From positions 418,576 through 482,575 of the forward strand of contig CAJNDS010002330.1 of the NCBI GenBank assembly GCA_905221605.1: DNA of 64,000 nucleotides, written 5' to 3'. Shown here one piece after another: positions 25,201 to 37,200 of this stretch. Position 1 is the first letter of the stretch, and each line of letters opens with the position of its first letter. Origin of the DNA: Symbiodinium natans (Eukaryota > Sar > Dinophyceae > Suessiales > Symbiodiniaceae). The notes under the pieces were generated by a model. The model did no database searches and had not been told where the DNA came from. It saw only the letters and a program-made list of their open reading frames with translations. Both the position numbers and the translations under genes were made by a program.

Positions 25201-28200
25201 AACGCACACATGAATTGCAACTCGTACCAAGGTCCATGGTACAAGTAGGTGCGAAGCTAAACGAGTGATGTCGATGATGATCTTACATATACAAAAAGCC
25301 CAAAAACAGAATGGATCAGGTGAAGATGGAGGCGATGAAGGACCTCAAGGACCCCCAGCTCCGGGTCTGTTGCAAGCTGAGGGGGCGTGGGCTTGGAGCT
25401 TTAGGCTTCAGGGTTTAGGGCTTCCTTTTTGTTGCAGGGTGGGGGTTGGGGGGAGGGTTATGGGGGGATGTTTACCGGGGACCTGGCCGGGTCGAGAGGT
25501 TCCATGCGCGCTCGGAAGGGCCTTCCGCGCGCTGCCTGCCGCAGAATCCAGAACCCAAGAAGACATACATGAGCCCAGCGCAAGGTGGCTTTGACCATCA
25601 CCCCCCTCCCTCCCCACCCCTTCAATTCGACCTCACCCGGATGTAAGAATCTTCATGACTCCATGGCGCAGGGCCAGCACAATGCGAAGTTGGACATGTT
25701 CGCCGACAAGCTCAAGACAACCGCTTCTGCTGTCTCCGTCGCAAAGGGTTTCTCGCCAGCAGGCGGCTTAGGGTTTATGGTTTAATGCGGGTTTAGGGTT
25801 TAGATCACCCATGCCGCCCCCCCCCCCCCTCCCGGCCCCATTTTTTAGTTTGAGTTCAGGGTTTTCGGGGCCCCCCCCCCCCCCCCCCCGCTAAATCCCT
25901 GAAGCCCAAAGTCCGCAACCTTCATTTTTCTCATCGGTTCCATCAAAGCCTTCGAAATTTTGCCACAGTGGCGACTCCAGGCTTTCAGTGCTCTCGGTTC
26001 CAGGACGCGTTTAAAGTTCATCCTGGCTGATGCTGCTTTTCAGATCTGAGGCAAGATTGACACTGCCAAGCAGGAGCTCGACAAGGCGGAGAAGGCGGGC
26101 TGCCGTCGTAGTTGGATGCGGTGATTTAGCTCGAAGCGAAGATCCATGCGCGTGGGGGGGGGGGGGGGGGGCATGTCAAGAGAGACCGTGTGGAGCTGAG
26201 AACTTTTCCTGCCATGTTATATACCGGGCACGCGCGCAGTCATCTCTGACCCTGAGGACCACGAGGATGAACTCGCGGACTTCAGCACCACTTTGTGCCC
26301 CGACTGCCAAACAAGGAATGACAGGTTCAGTCAGGGTTTAGGGTTATGCTTTAGGGTTTATACGGCCTAAAAGAGCGTTCACGGGTTGAGCATACAGCGT
26401 AGGGTGTCGGGCTTAGGGTTGATCGGATCCTCTTATTCACTTTTTCCACCTTACCCAAAAGAGCTTTCGTATTCAACCCTTGGGGGGAGTGTGGAGGCGG
26501 GGTAGCGATCGCAGGTTTGTGCAGCACCGCAATCTTTCACGTAGGCTTTCCGTGTGGGCGAATTGGCGCGGGGGGGCAGGAGACATACAAAAGCACCTGA
26601 GATGTTCCCAGCAGGACAGGAAAGCTGAGAACCCCTCCAAGCTCAAAAGGCTCCTTTTCAACTGCGCCCCCTGCTGACCCTTGCCGCGGCTCCAGTGTGG
26701 AGTAGTGCCCCCCAACGGAAAGCCTCGCTCCCCCGTAACGCGTAACGCTCTCGGAGAAGATGGAGGGCCTCAACAACGGCGACACCGCCTGGATGGCCAT
26801 GTCCTGCGCGTTGGTTCTCTTCATGACGCCTGGGTTGGCCTTCTTTTATGGAGGCCTAGTCCGAGACAGCAACATCGTGAACACGATGCTCGGTAGGCTG
26901 TTTTCATATTTTCCCTTCATATTGGGTTTAGGAGGAGGATCATGTTTCGGAATATTTTTTCAGAGGGTTTTTTTCAGTGCCATCCTAGGATGATGATGAG
27001 TATCATCTCCATGGGCCTGACGACCATCACGTGGTTGGTTCTCGGCTTCACCTGGTCCTTCGACGAGTGGGGTGCAGGAAAGGGCTTCACGTACGTGGGA
27101 TTCCGGAACCTGGACGCCGTGTGGTCCGGAACCACCATGCCGGGCCTCACCTTCGCGATCTTCCAGATGACCTTTGCCATCATCGGTGCAGCGATCATCT
27201 CCGGCGCGGTGGTGGAGCGCATCCGGTTCTCGGCCTACGCCATTTTCATCGTCGCCTGGGTCTTGGCGGTGTACGTGCCGCTGTGCCACTGGATCTGGGG
27301 CGGCGGATGGATCGCCGAGATGGGTGCCAAGGACTTTGGGTTAGGTTAGTCCTGGTCTCCCCTTTCCCCGTGCATACACTCGGAGTCGACCTCCGTATGA
27401 GTGTTCTTTTCCTTCCTTCAGTCGCAATTCGACCATCTCCGGTCAGGATTGGGGCTGTTACCAAACATCCGTGCCAAGGACTTTGCCGGCGGCACCGTGG
27501 TCCACATCAGCTCCGGTACGTCAGCCTTCGCGCTGGCCTCCCTGCTGGGAGAACGCAAGCATCGAGCGGAGAGCTTCCCGTCGAACCTTAGGGATACTTG
27601 GGAATTGTTTTTATTTCTTGGGCACTATAATTCTTGGGATACTTGGGAATTTTTTCTTGGGCACTATAATGCTTAAGAAGCAGCTAAAATGATAACTTTT
27701 GCTAGGGTTCCAAGTTCAGTATAGGAACCTGCCTTTCGTGATCCTGGGCGGCGGCATCCTCTGGCTTGGATGGACGGGCTTCAACGGCGGTTCGGCCTTT
27801 GCCGCCAACGGCGACTGCGCCCTGGCCATCGCCACGACCTATGTGGCCGCCGCATCCGCGACTCGCTAGGCTTCTGGGAGACATGACATGTTGCTTTCTT
27901 CCCTTATTGGGGTTTTAGAGGATTAGAGTCAATTCAAGTACACATTTTCCCTTGTTGGGTTCAAGAGGATCATATCCAGAATTTTTTTCAGAGGGTTTTT
28001 AAGGGCCATCCTAGGCGATGATCATGTGGGTCACGGTGGAGCGCATCCTGGATGGAGCCCCCACGTCTGTCCCTTGGGGGCCAAAAAAACGAACCCTACA
28101 ATTCGGGGGGCCATCTACCCTGTACTTTTATTATTCCCCTAACATTGGGGCCATCTACCCTGCACTACTATAATCCCTATAGTAAGGTGACCTATGAGCC

Positions 28201-31200
28201 CTATAAGCCCCTTTTTAGGGCTCCCTGTTAAGGTTAAAAATAAGCCCTAAGCCCCGTGACCCTTGAGGGCTCATAATTGGTGCCCCCCCAAAAGGTCGGC
28301 GCCATGTCGGGAGCAGTGGCGGGGCTTGTGACTTGGTAGCCCAGTGGTACCCTTCTCCTTTTTGTATTTGTTCTGGTTCCCTTATAAAGTAACCAACCCA
28401 AAAAAACAGGGTGCCCTTATTATAATATACTATAATAATATACTATAATAATATACTATAATATACTATAATATACTATAATATACGATAATGTACGATA
28501 ATATACGATAGTATACTATAAGATACTATAATATACTCTAATACTACTAAGGTGAACATCACCCCGTGCGCCGGCTTCGTGGAGCCCCTGGGTGCCCTTG
28601 GGGTGGGTGCCATCGGTGCCCTCTGCTGCGTCTTCGCGGCTCGCGGCCTCAAGAAGCTTGGGGTAGCCCAGTGGTACCCTTTACCCTTTTTTGGGTTCTG
28701 GGTTCCCTTATACAGTAAGTAACCCAAAAAGGGTTGCCCTTGTTAGAATATGGTGACTGGGCTACTAAGGAAGCTGAACCTCGTGGATGACTCGCTGGAC
28801 TGCTTCAGCCTCCACGGCGTGGGAGGCTTTGCGGGCGCCATCCTTGGCGGCTTCTTCGACACCGGGGATGGCTTGATCTACGGCGGCGACGGAATGCTGC
28901 TCGTGAAGAACCTTGCCGGCGCCGCCTTCGGCGTGTTCTACTCCGCAGCCGTCACGGCGGTGATCTTCTTCCTCATGCGCCTCGTGATGCGCATGAGGGT
29001 CAGCGAGGAGCAGGAGCTGGAGGGCGTGGATCTTCACTGCCACTCCGAGATCGCGTATGGCAAGAACGAGAGCTCGGGCAGACCCAATGCCTTCGGCGAG
29101 CACTCCCAGCGCTTCAAGCCCGAGGAGGTCCTCGCAGCCTCCTCGGCCCCGACCCTTCTGACCGGCACAACGCAGGCTAGCAGGGCGGAGGGCAGCGAAA
29201 AGCCCACGGAGGTCTAGGCCCACAGAGGTCTGAGACATTCGCAAGGGCCTTTTCTCATGGTCCTTCGACCCTCCATAGGGGTTGAGGGCTCATGGCCTTT
29301 TATGTGCAATCGAATTTGAATTTGAGGTTCTCCTCACATACGCAGCAGGTATGGAGTACCTGCTGCCACAAGCACCGGCGGACTTTCGGACGTGGGGCTT
29401 TGCACTGCTGGCTTCCTCGGAAGCTCAGCATTTTATACTCCGGGCAGCTGCACACGACGGCTGCCTACAACCCTCCAGCGAAGACTGCGGTGGCTTGAGA
29501 TACCATCGTTAAAGATCCGAAGCTTCGGAGAGGCCTCTAAGTATCCCTAAGCCCAAACCTCAAATAACCCGACAAGCTCCTCTAGTAAAACCCCTACTGG
29601 GGTTTAAGGGTTTAGGGGTTTAAAGGGAAGCCTTACAAACCGAAAACCCTGCAAACCTTGAGTTTCCGAAAGCAGCTCAGGTCGGATCAGAACACCACGA
29701 AGGCGCGCGAAGGATGCAAACAGAAGCATCTTGAGTGCCAAAGCGTAGGGTATTTGGGTTCAGGCCTTGGGGGGGTGCTGCGCATTTGGTGCCGCTTCGG
29801 AGTGGTGGTTTCTTTTTTTTAAGGCCCCCGAACTCCTGCGGATTCGGAACTGCACACGTGAAGCGATGCAGCATGTTGGTCAGGTACTGGATCCTGCACT
29901 GCCACCACTGTATACCAGCCTGTGTATAGTGTGCCTGGACATGATCTGTGCGTATTAACCAGCCCAAGGGATATTCAAAATGGTAGTCTTTGGGGTCGGG
30001 TGCGGTACCAGCCTGCTTGAGGGCTCTAGGTAGGTTTGGATCCCATGATCCCCACAGCCTCCGCATCCTGAACCTAAACACCCCTAAGCCTTAACCCCAG
30101 GATCCATCCCAACACTTCAAGAGGTCCCTAAACCCCTAAACCCCTAAACCCCTAAACCCCTAAACCCCTAAACCCCTAAACCCCTAAACCCCTAAACCCC
30201 TAAACCCCTAAACCCCTAAAACCCCTAAACCCCTAAACCCCTAAACCCCTACCCCCTAACCCCTAAACCCTAAAACCCCTAAAACCCCTAAACCCCTAAA
30301 CCCCTAAAACCCCTAAACCCCTAAACCCCTAAACCCCTAAACCCCTAAACCCCTAAACCCCTAAACCCCAAAACCCCTAAACCCCTAAACCCCTAAACCC
30401 TAAACCCTAAAACCCTAAACCCCTAAACCCCTTAAACCCCTAAACCCTAAACCCCTAAACCCCTAAACCCCTAACCCCTAACCCCTAACCCTAAAACCCT
30501 AAACCCTAAACCCCAAACCCCTAAACCCCTAACCCTAAACCCTAAACCCGAAACCCCAAACCCCAAACCCCAAAACCCTAAACCCTAAACCCTACCCTTC
30601 AATCCCTAACGACGGGACCCTATGATACGGTTACCACCCCCGGTGTGCCCTGTGGACAGGTCGTGCTGACCCAGGCCCTGGAGACCTGAAGGCCCCTTTT
30701 TGGGTTAAATTTTGGGGTTTAGGTTTGGGGTTAGGTTTTTGGGTTTGGGTTTTGGGTTGGGTTTGGGGTTTAGGGTTTAGGGTTTAGGGTTTAGGGTTGA
30801 GGGTTTAGGGTTCGGGCACTGTTTAAATTGCTCTTGGGGCTTCAAGGCATAGCCCTGAACCGAAATTATGCCTGCGCAAGTCCGACAACACAAAGAGTCC
30901 GAGGCACAAGAACGCAGAGGCAGAGACGGCATGAACCCAGCACGCTCACAGTAAAAAGGGGTGTCGGACTAGCATACTCATTGCACTCCCTTATACCCGC
31001 AAAACCCTATTCTAATGTTTTAATCCCCTATAGTCTCCTTATTCCCGTTTCCAGGGTCCGGATCCTCTTAAGGCTGGACATTGTGTAGGTCATGCGTCAT
31101 GGGTGTCTTGACATCAATCCGCCATGCAGGGCTTTTGGGGGGGCGGGGGCGTTGCAGTGCCCCGCTACAGTGGCAAGTTGCGGTGCAAGGTGTGGAGGGG

Positions 31201-34200
31201 CAGATGATAAGGGCTTGAGGCTCTTAGTTCTTGATAAGCAAGGGTCCAAGCCACAGCAGCACCGAACCCTGAACCCCCGACCTCGACTGAAGATTTATGT
31301 CCGAAGCCTGAACCGAAACCCCGACGTCGAGGAAGGACCCCTGAGGGGGCGCGCCCTTTTTTTCGGAGAGGAAATCCAATCCGCATTTCGGAGGAAATGG
31401 TAGCTTGGATGCGCAGTTGGCGGGCAAACTTAAACAGGGTTCTCTTAGCACCAGCTGGGCACTATAGGGCTCTTAGAGGACTTTAAGGTTTTAAAGTGTT
31501 TGGTTTATACTTTAGCCTAACGGGCCACAAATCCCGGCGCAGGAATTCTATGTGGAGAAGCCTGCCAAGAAGTCCTTGCTTCAGAAGCCTTCGGGGACAC
31601 TGTCCCGGAGGCAGCGGGAGGGGCTGGGGTTATTCTCTAAGGGGACGCTGGTCAAACCCTTAGTCAAGGGATAGGGAAGCTTAGGGAGCCTTTGGGAGTA
31701 GTGAGGAGTACTAGGGAACCTTGCTTTACATACTGTAACCCCCCCCCCTCGCCCCCGAAGAACCCTACAGCTAAACGCAGGCTTGGAAGCTGTATTTCAC
31801 GATGGGCGGGGGGTAGGGGGGATTAACCCAAGGCCTAAACTGTCGGTGAGAAGCACCAAAAGGCTTCTAACCCCCTTCGATCTACACCTTATGCCCTTGA
31901 ACCCCCGAACCCAGGCAGCTCATGAAGACCCGTCCCAAACCCACTGAGAGCCTGAAACAGACTTCGGTGGTTTCAGAGTTCACGTAGGGCTTGGTGGTTT
32001 GGCGCTTGAGGTTTGTAGATGAGGGGCCTCTTTCCCCGGGGGGGGGGGGGGGAGAAGGAAGAGGAGCCTCTGTGTAGTGTTTTGGGGTTTAGGGTTGAGG
32101 GTTTAAGGTTTAGGGTGCCGAGTTTCTAAGCCCCGCTTAGGCTTCCGCGCTTTCCCTAAACCCTAAACCCTAAATCCACTCTGAGCTAAGGAAATACTCC
32201 TAAGCAAGATCCCAACATGAAGCAAGGGGAAGAACCGCAGGAGCATTCCCAAAAAACCCTCGCAGCCCAATGCCAGGGCTTCAATGAGTATGGGCCTAAA
32301 CCCTGAACCCTGAACCCTAAACCCTATACCCTAAACCCTAGAAGCCGATCTTGCCACAGGGCTTCAAGGACTACCAGAAGAGCGGCAGCGGCAACGCGGT
32401 GACGCAGCTCCTGCAGAAGGTGATCCTGGACACCAAGGCCGGGAGCTGGCCCCAGGGGGGTTTAGGGTTTAGGGTTCGGGGTTTAGGGTTGAGGGTTTAG
32501 GGTCTACGGTTTGAGGTTTAGGGTCTAGGGTCTAGGGTTTAGGGTTTAGGGTTTAGGGTTTAGGGTCTAGGGTCTAGGGTCTAGCGTTTACTGGGAGGTT
32601 CATGGTACGCCGCTTGAGTGCCCGAATATGGTTAGAATTGGGATATCAGTTATAAGTACAGTTAGAGTTGGGTTTCTAAGTACCATGAACCTCCAAGTAG
32701 GTGGCTTTTGGGGTTTTTGTGTAAGGTTTTTTGTAAGGGGTCCATAAGGGATCCAAGGCCGGGCTTTTGGGGGTTCAGGGGCTCATAAGGTTTGTTTTTG
32801 GTCGGGCTTCTCTGTGGGTTTTTTGTGAGGTTTTGGGGGGTTTGCGGGGCTTTTAGGGGCTTATGGGGTTGTTATAGGGGTTCATAATTAAGGATATTTT
32901 TTGGGCGGGGGGGTTATAAGGGGTCCCTTTCTTTTCTGGAGGGTCCACGAAAAGCCCCGGCTCAGGTTTGGGGTTTAGGGAGGACTGCTGGAGTGCGCTG
33001 TTAGGGTTTGCGGTTGAAGGTGACCCCTAAGGGACCTAGAAGCCCAAAACCCAAAACCCTAAACCCTAAACCCTAAACCCTAAACCCTAAACCCTAAACC
33101 CTAACCCCTAACCCCTAAGCCCTAAGCCCTAAGCCCTAAGCCCTAAGCCCTAAGCCCTAAACCACCTTAGGGAAGCTGGGAATCTTGGGTTACGTACCCC
33201 CTTCCGGAAGAACCCTACGAGGGGGTTTTGCCGAAATTGGGGGTTCCTATGCTAAGGACTATAGCATTTGGGGGTATGTTTAGGATACCCATATGTTGGC
33301 AGATGCCCCAACAATTCTCATGTAAGGAATATTTCTCTCTGGTAATGCCGTCTTTCCTGCGGCTTGGGTTGATGGATGCTGGGATGAAACGCGGTGAAGC
33401 CCTGCAAAGGCGAGGCCTGCCACGGAGCAAGAGCCGAATACCCAACTAAGGAATATGCCTTGAGATGTGCCCACCCTTATACTAACAGCTCCAAAATAGG
33501 GATTATGATAGGGGGCACTAGAATCCCTATCACGGACTGTGAGTATAGGCACATCCCAAAATAGACCTTCAATGCCTTAAATCACAAGACCTTCAATGCC
33601 CTAAATCATAAGTTAGAGGCCCCCCCCTATATGGCTTAAGGTATAGTATATATGTATATATATATCTGAAGGGAGCACATGAGATGCCTTCCACTGAACT
33701 GATCGTGAAACTGGATAAGAGTCGACTCTGGGTCCCCTTCAAAGGGGCCGGCTCTCTCACCGAGAAACAGCCTCGAGACTGGAGACTTCTGTGACTTTAG
33801 CCTGAACACGCAAGCCCTCCCCCCCCCCCCCCCCCCAAAAAAAAAAAAAAGCAAATAGAAAAATTACTAAGAATAACACACAAAAAACACAACAGTGTCC
33901 TAAAAACTTAAACCCAAGCCCATAGCCCAAGATCCTCAAAGGCCCCAACCCTACAGCCCCCACACCACAAATCAAGTCCCTGCACCCCAAAACTCCCCAA
34001 AACCCCCCCCCCCCCCCACCAACCTCCCACAAAGCCGTCCCCCTCGAACCCTAAACCCCAAACGCTAAACCCTAAACCCCAAACCCTAAACCCCAAGCCC
34101 GCCCCTCGCAAGCAAGACCAGGCCATGGAAGCGGAGACGACGCGCGCCAAGAAGTCCGCGGAGAAGCAGTTCGCCAAGCTGCTGGCGGCGCCTCCTCCGG

Positions 34201-37200
34201 AACGGATTAGGGGGTTTAGGGTTTAGGGTTTAGGTTTTAGGGTTTAGGGTGTTTTTGGTTTGGGGCTTTGGGGTTTCTATAGGGTTTGGGGCCATGCATA
34301 TGGCATTTTTTGTCGGGGCGCCAGGGGGCTTTGGGAGGTTTTAGGGTTTTTAGGGTTTTTTGGGCGGCGCCTCCTTCTGTATGGTGTTTTGTAGGGCACC
34401 GGGTGGTTTTGGGGGGCTTCAGGGGTTTTAGGGTTTTGGGGTTTTGGGGGTTTTGGGGTTTTGGGGTTTTGGGGTGTTGAGGGTTAACAGGCTTTAGGGT
34501 TTGAGGTTTTGGGGTGTCTAGGGTTTAGGGCGATGTAGGGTTTTGGGGCTTGAGGGGTTCAGGGTGGTTTAGGGGTTTAGGGTTTTAGGTTTTTTGGTTT
34601 GGGGTTTTTGGGGCTTTAGTTTTTTGTGCTTTAGGGCTTTAGGGTTTTAGAGGGTTCGGGGGCAGGTTATGGGTTATGGTTTAGGGCTGTTTGGGTGGTA
34701 GGGCTTCAGGGCTTAGGGCTTTTTCAGGGGAGCTGTTACAGGAGTGTTTTAGTTTTTTTCTCTTCATGGGGCTTTAGTCGCGGATCTCGGGTTGAGGCGT
34801 TCTTTGCATTGCAAGGCTTTTTCCAGCTTTCTTTAGCCCCCAAAAAAGCTTCCACAAGTTCGCTGTTTAGATAATCAGTCAAGAACCTTTCACCCAAACA
34901 TAGGGGCTACCCCTCTGTTTATCGTCGTAGTGTGTCCCTTAGCAAGGCTCCGAAGCAACCTGTGGGCTCCTTTTCAGGGATTTCCCTTCACTCCGTGACC
35001 CTGATGAGGGACCGCTCTAAGGACGACAGAGAAGGTGTAAGTGTGTGTGTGTGTGTGTACGTACGTACGTACGTACGTACTTACGTACCCGATTCCGAAA
35101 ATAGGATTGTGCCATTTTTGGGGGGGTGGGGGGGTTTGGGGTTTTCGGGTTTAAGGGGTTTAGGGTCTGAGGGTGTAGGGTTTGGGGGCACGGACCCGAC
35201 ACCCCGTGTGAAGCCGTCGCTTTGAGGCCACCAACGCGGACATCGCCGCCTTGAATGGCGAGCTGAATAGCTTGGCCAAGGTCAAGGCAGCCGGATCCCG
35301 AAGCCTATAAATCCTATGTACAAACGCCCTAGGCTCTAGACTTGGCAATAATCTCATCATGGACGTTGTCCCTTTCCTCGGTCGGTGCAAAGAGATGGCC
35401 ATGCAATTTTGATCCCCCAACCCTAGACCCCCCTCCCCCCAAAAGAAAACACAAGAGCTTCCCCGTGAGGCCAGCACGCAGGAAGCGGTGGTCTCTGAGA
35501 AGGCGAACCTGAAAGGCACTGAGAAGGACAGACTCTCCCCCCCTGTTAGGGGGGTTTTGGGGGTGTGGGGCGCATTTAAGAAATGGTTGTGACATACCCT
35601 TTGGCATACCCGTTTGAGGAAATTATGGGGTTTGTGACCCACGAAGGTTAGGGGGGATGGGTTGGGGGTATGTTGAGTAAACTCTCGGAGTTCAGGGGTT
35701 TGGGGGTTTAGGTGCCTAAGGTATAACAGTCCTTGTTAGGGATTATAGTACCCCCTCTTGTAATTCCTGTTCAGGACTGTTAGTGTAAGGGGGAGCATCC
35801 CATGTCTCGGGCCTGGGCGCAAGGCTCGGTGATTGTTGGGGCTTTACGTTTCGGGGTTTAGGGAGGATGTGAAGCAGGGCATATATTTCTGTTTTTGGTG
35901 AGTGTATATAGGGTTTCCTTTTTAAAGCATTGGTGAGTGTATATGTTTGGTGTCCTTTTGGGATACAAGAAATTATAAGCCCTACTTCATGTCCGTTTTT
36001 TGTCCGAAACCCCAAGTGGCCCCGAACCCTTGAGGTGCGCGGCGGGCTTATTTAGGGGCTTACACACGGTTTACATTTGGGGTTTGTGTAGGGTTTTTAT
36101 TTGAGGTTCATAGAGGGTCTATCTAGGTTTTTTTTTATAGGGTTTTTGTCTGTTTGCAGTCGCGTTTGTAAGACTGAGTTTTTAGGGTTTTGTCGACTAG
36201 AACCATGAATGGGGAGAATGGGTAGAGTAGAGTACCTTTAGCCCTCACTGCCCTTACCCCATACAAGCCAAGCAGAAGCACTGCAAGTAGTATCGCTCAA
36301 AAAACATGGCCTTTTCGAGTGTGATGCTTCGAGTACCCTAAACCTTGAACCCCAAACCCGAATCCTCTGCAAGCACCAGCCATCCCTGAACAAAGCCTAA
36401 AGCCCCAAAACCGAACCCTGAGCGCTTCAGGGCCTAGAGCTTAAGGGGCTTTAAGGGTTTTACCCTAAACCCTTTACCCTAACCCTAAACCCCTCAACCC
36501 TCAAGCCGAGTTGGGACAGGAGCTTGCAGACCTTGCCGTGGACAAGGCAGAGTCGGCCTTGTGCGAAACCTCCCAGCCCCCCACCCCCCCCCCCCCCCCC
36601 CCAAACCCTAAACCCTAAACCCTAAACCCTAAACCCAAAAAAGCCCCAAATGCTCTCGCAAACGCCTCAAGGCCTTTTAGGACCTTGAGGGCTGACTTAG
36701 CGGAGTTTGGCAACCTTTATCCTTTTTTTGGTGTAATCGAATCCCTGTATATAGTCCGGAAAGTCAACCTTGAGTTTCGGAAATTCAGGATTTAGGGTAG
36801 TACTTTTTTCGGGGGGGGGGGGGGGGGGGCGGGTTGTATTCGGGGTGGCCCCTACTTGGAAGAACTTAGTTTTTTATATTCTGTCCGAGACCTGCATCTT
36901 CTCCTGTAGCTAAGCTACAGCTTCCTATTGGGATGTTCCCCCATATACTAACAGTCCTTAACAGGGATTGTAGTACCCTCTGTTTCATCCCTATTAAGGA
37001 ACATCCCAAGTTTGCTGTCACATTTGCAGCGTGCTCTCAACCCCAAACCCTAAACCCCAAACCCGGTTTAGTATACTTCCGCCCTTGGCTTGGACAGGCG
37101 AATCTGCACGAGAGCCGGGAGCCAAAAGGGTGTTTCTTTTGGGGGGGGGGGGAGGGGGTTAGGGTTTACAGTTTGGGGTTTGGCGTTTAGGGTCTGGGGT

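Noticed and set aside
27702-27884. Antisense frames across AMT exons (also 26960-27289, 28765-29244)
   Set aside because: They are shadows of the AMT coding strand, which carries all Amt signature motifs.
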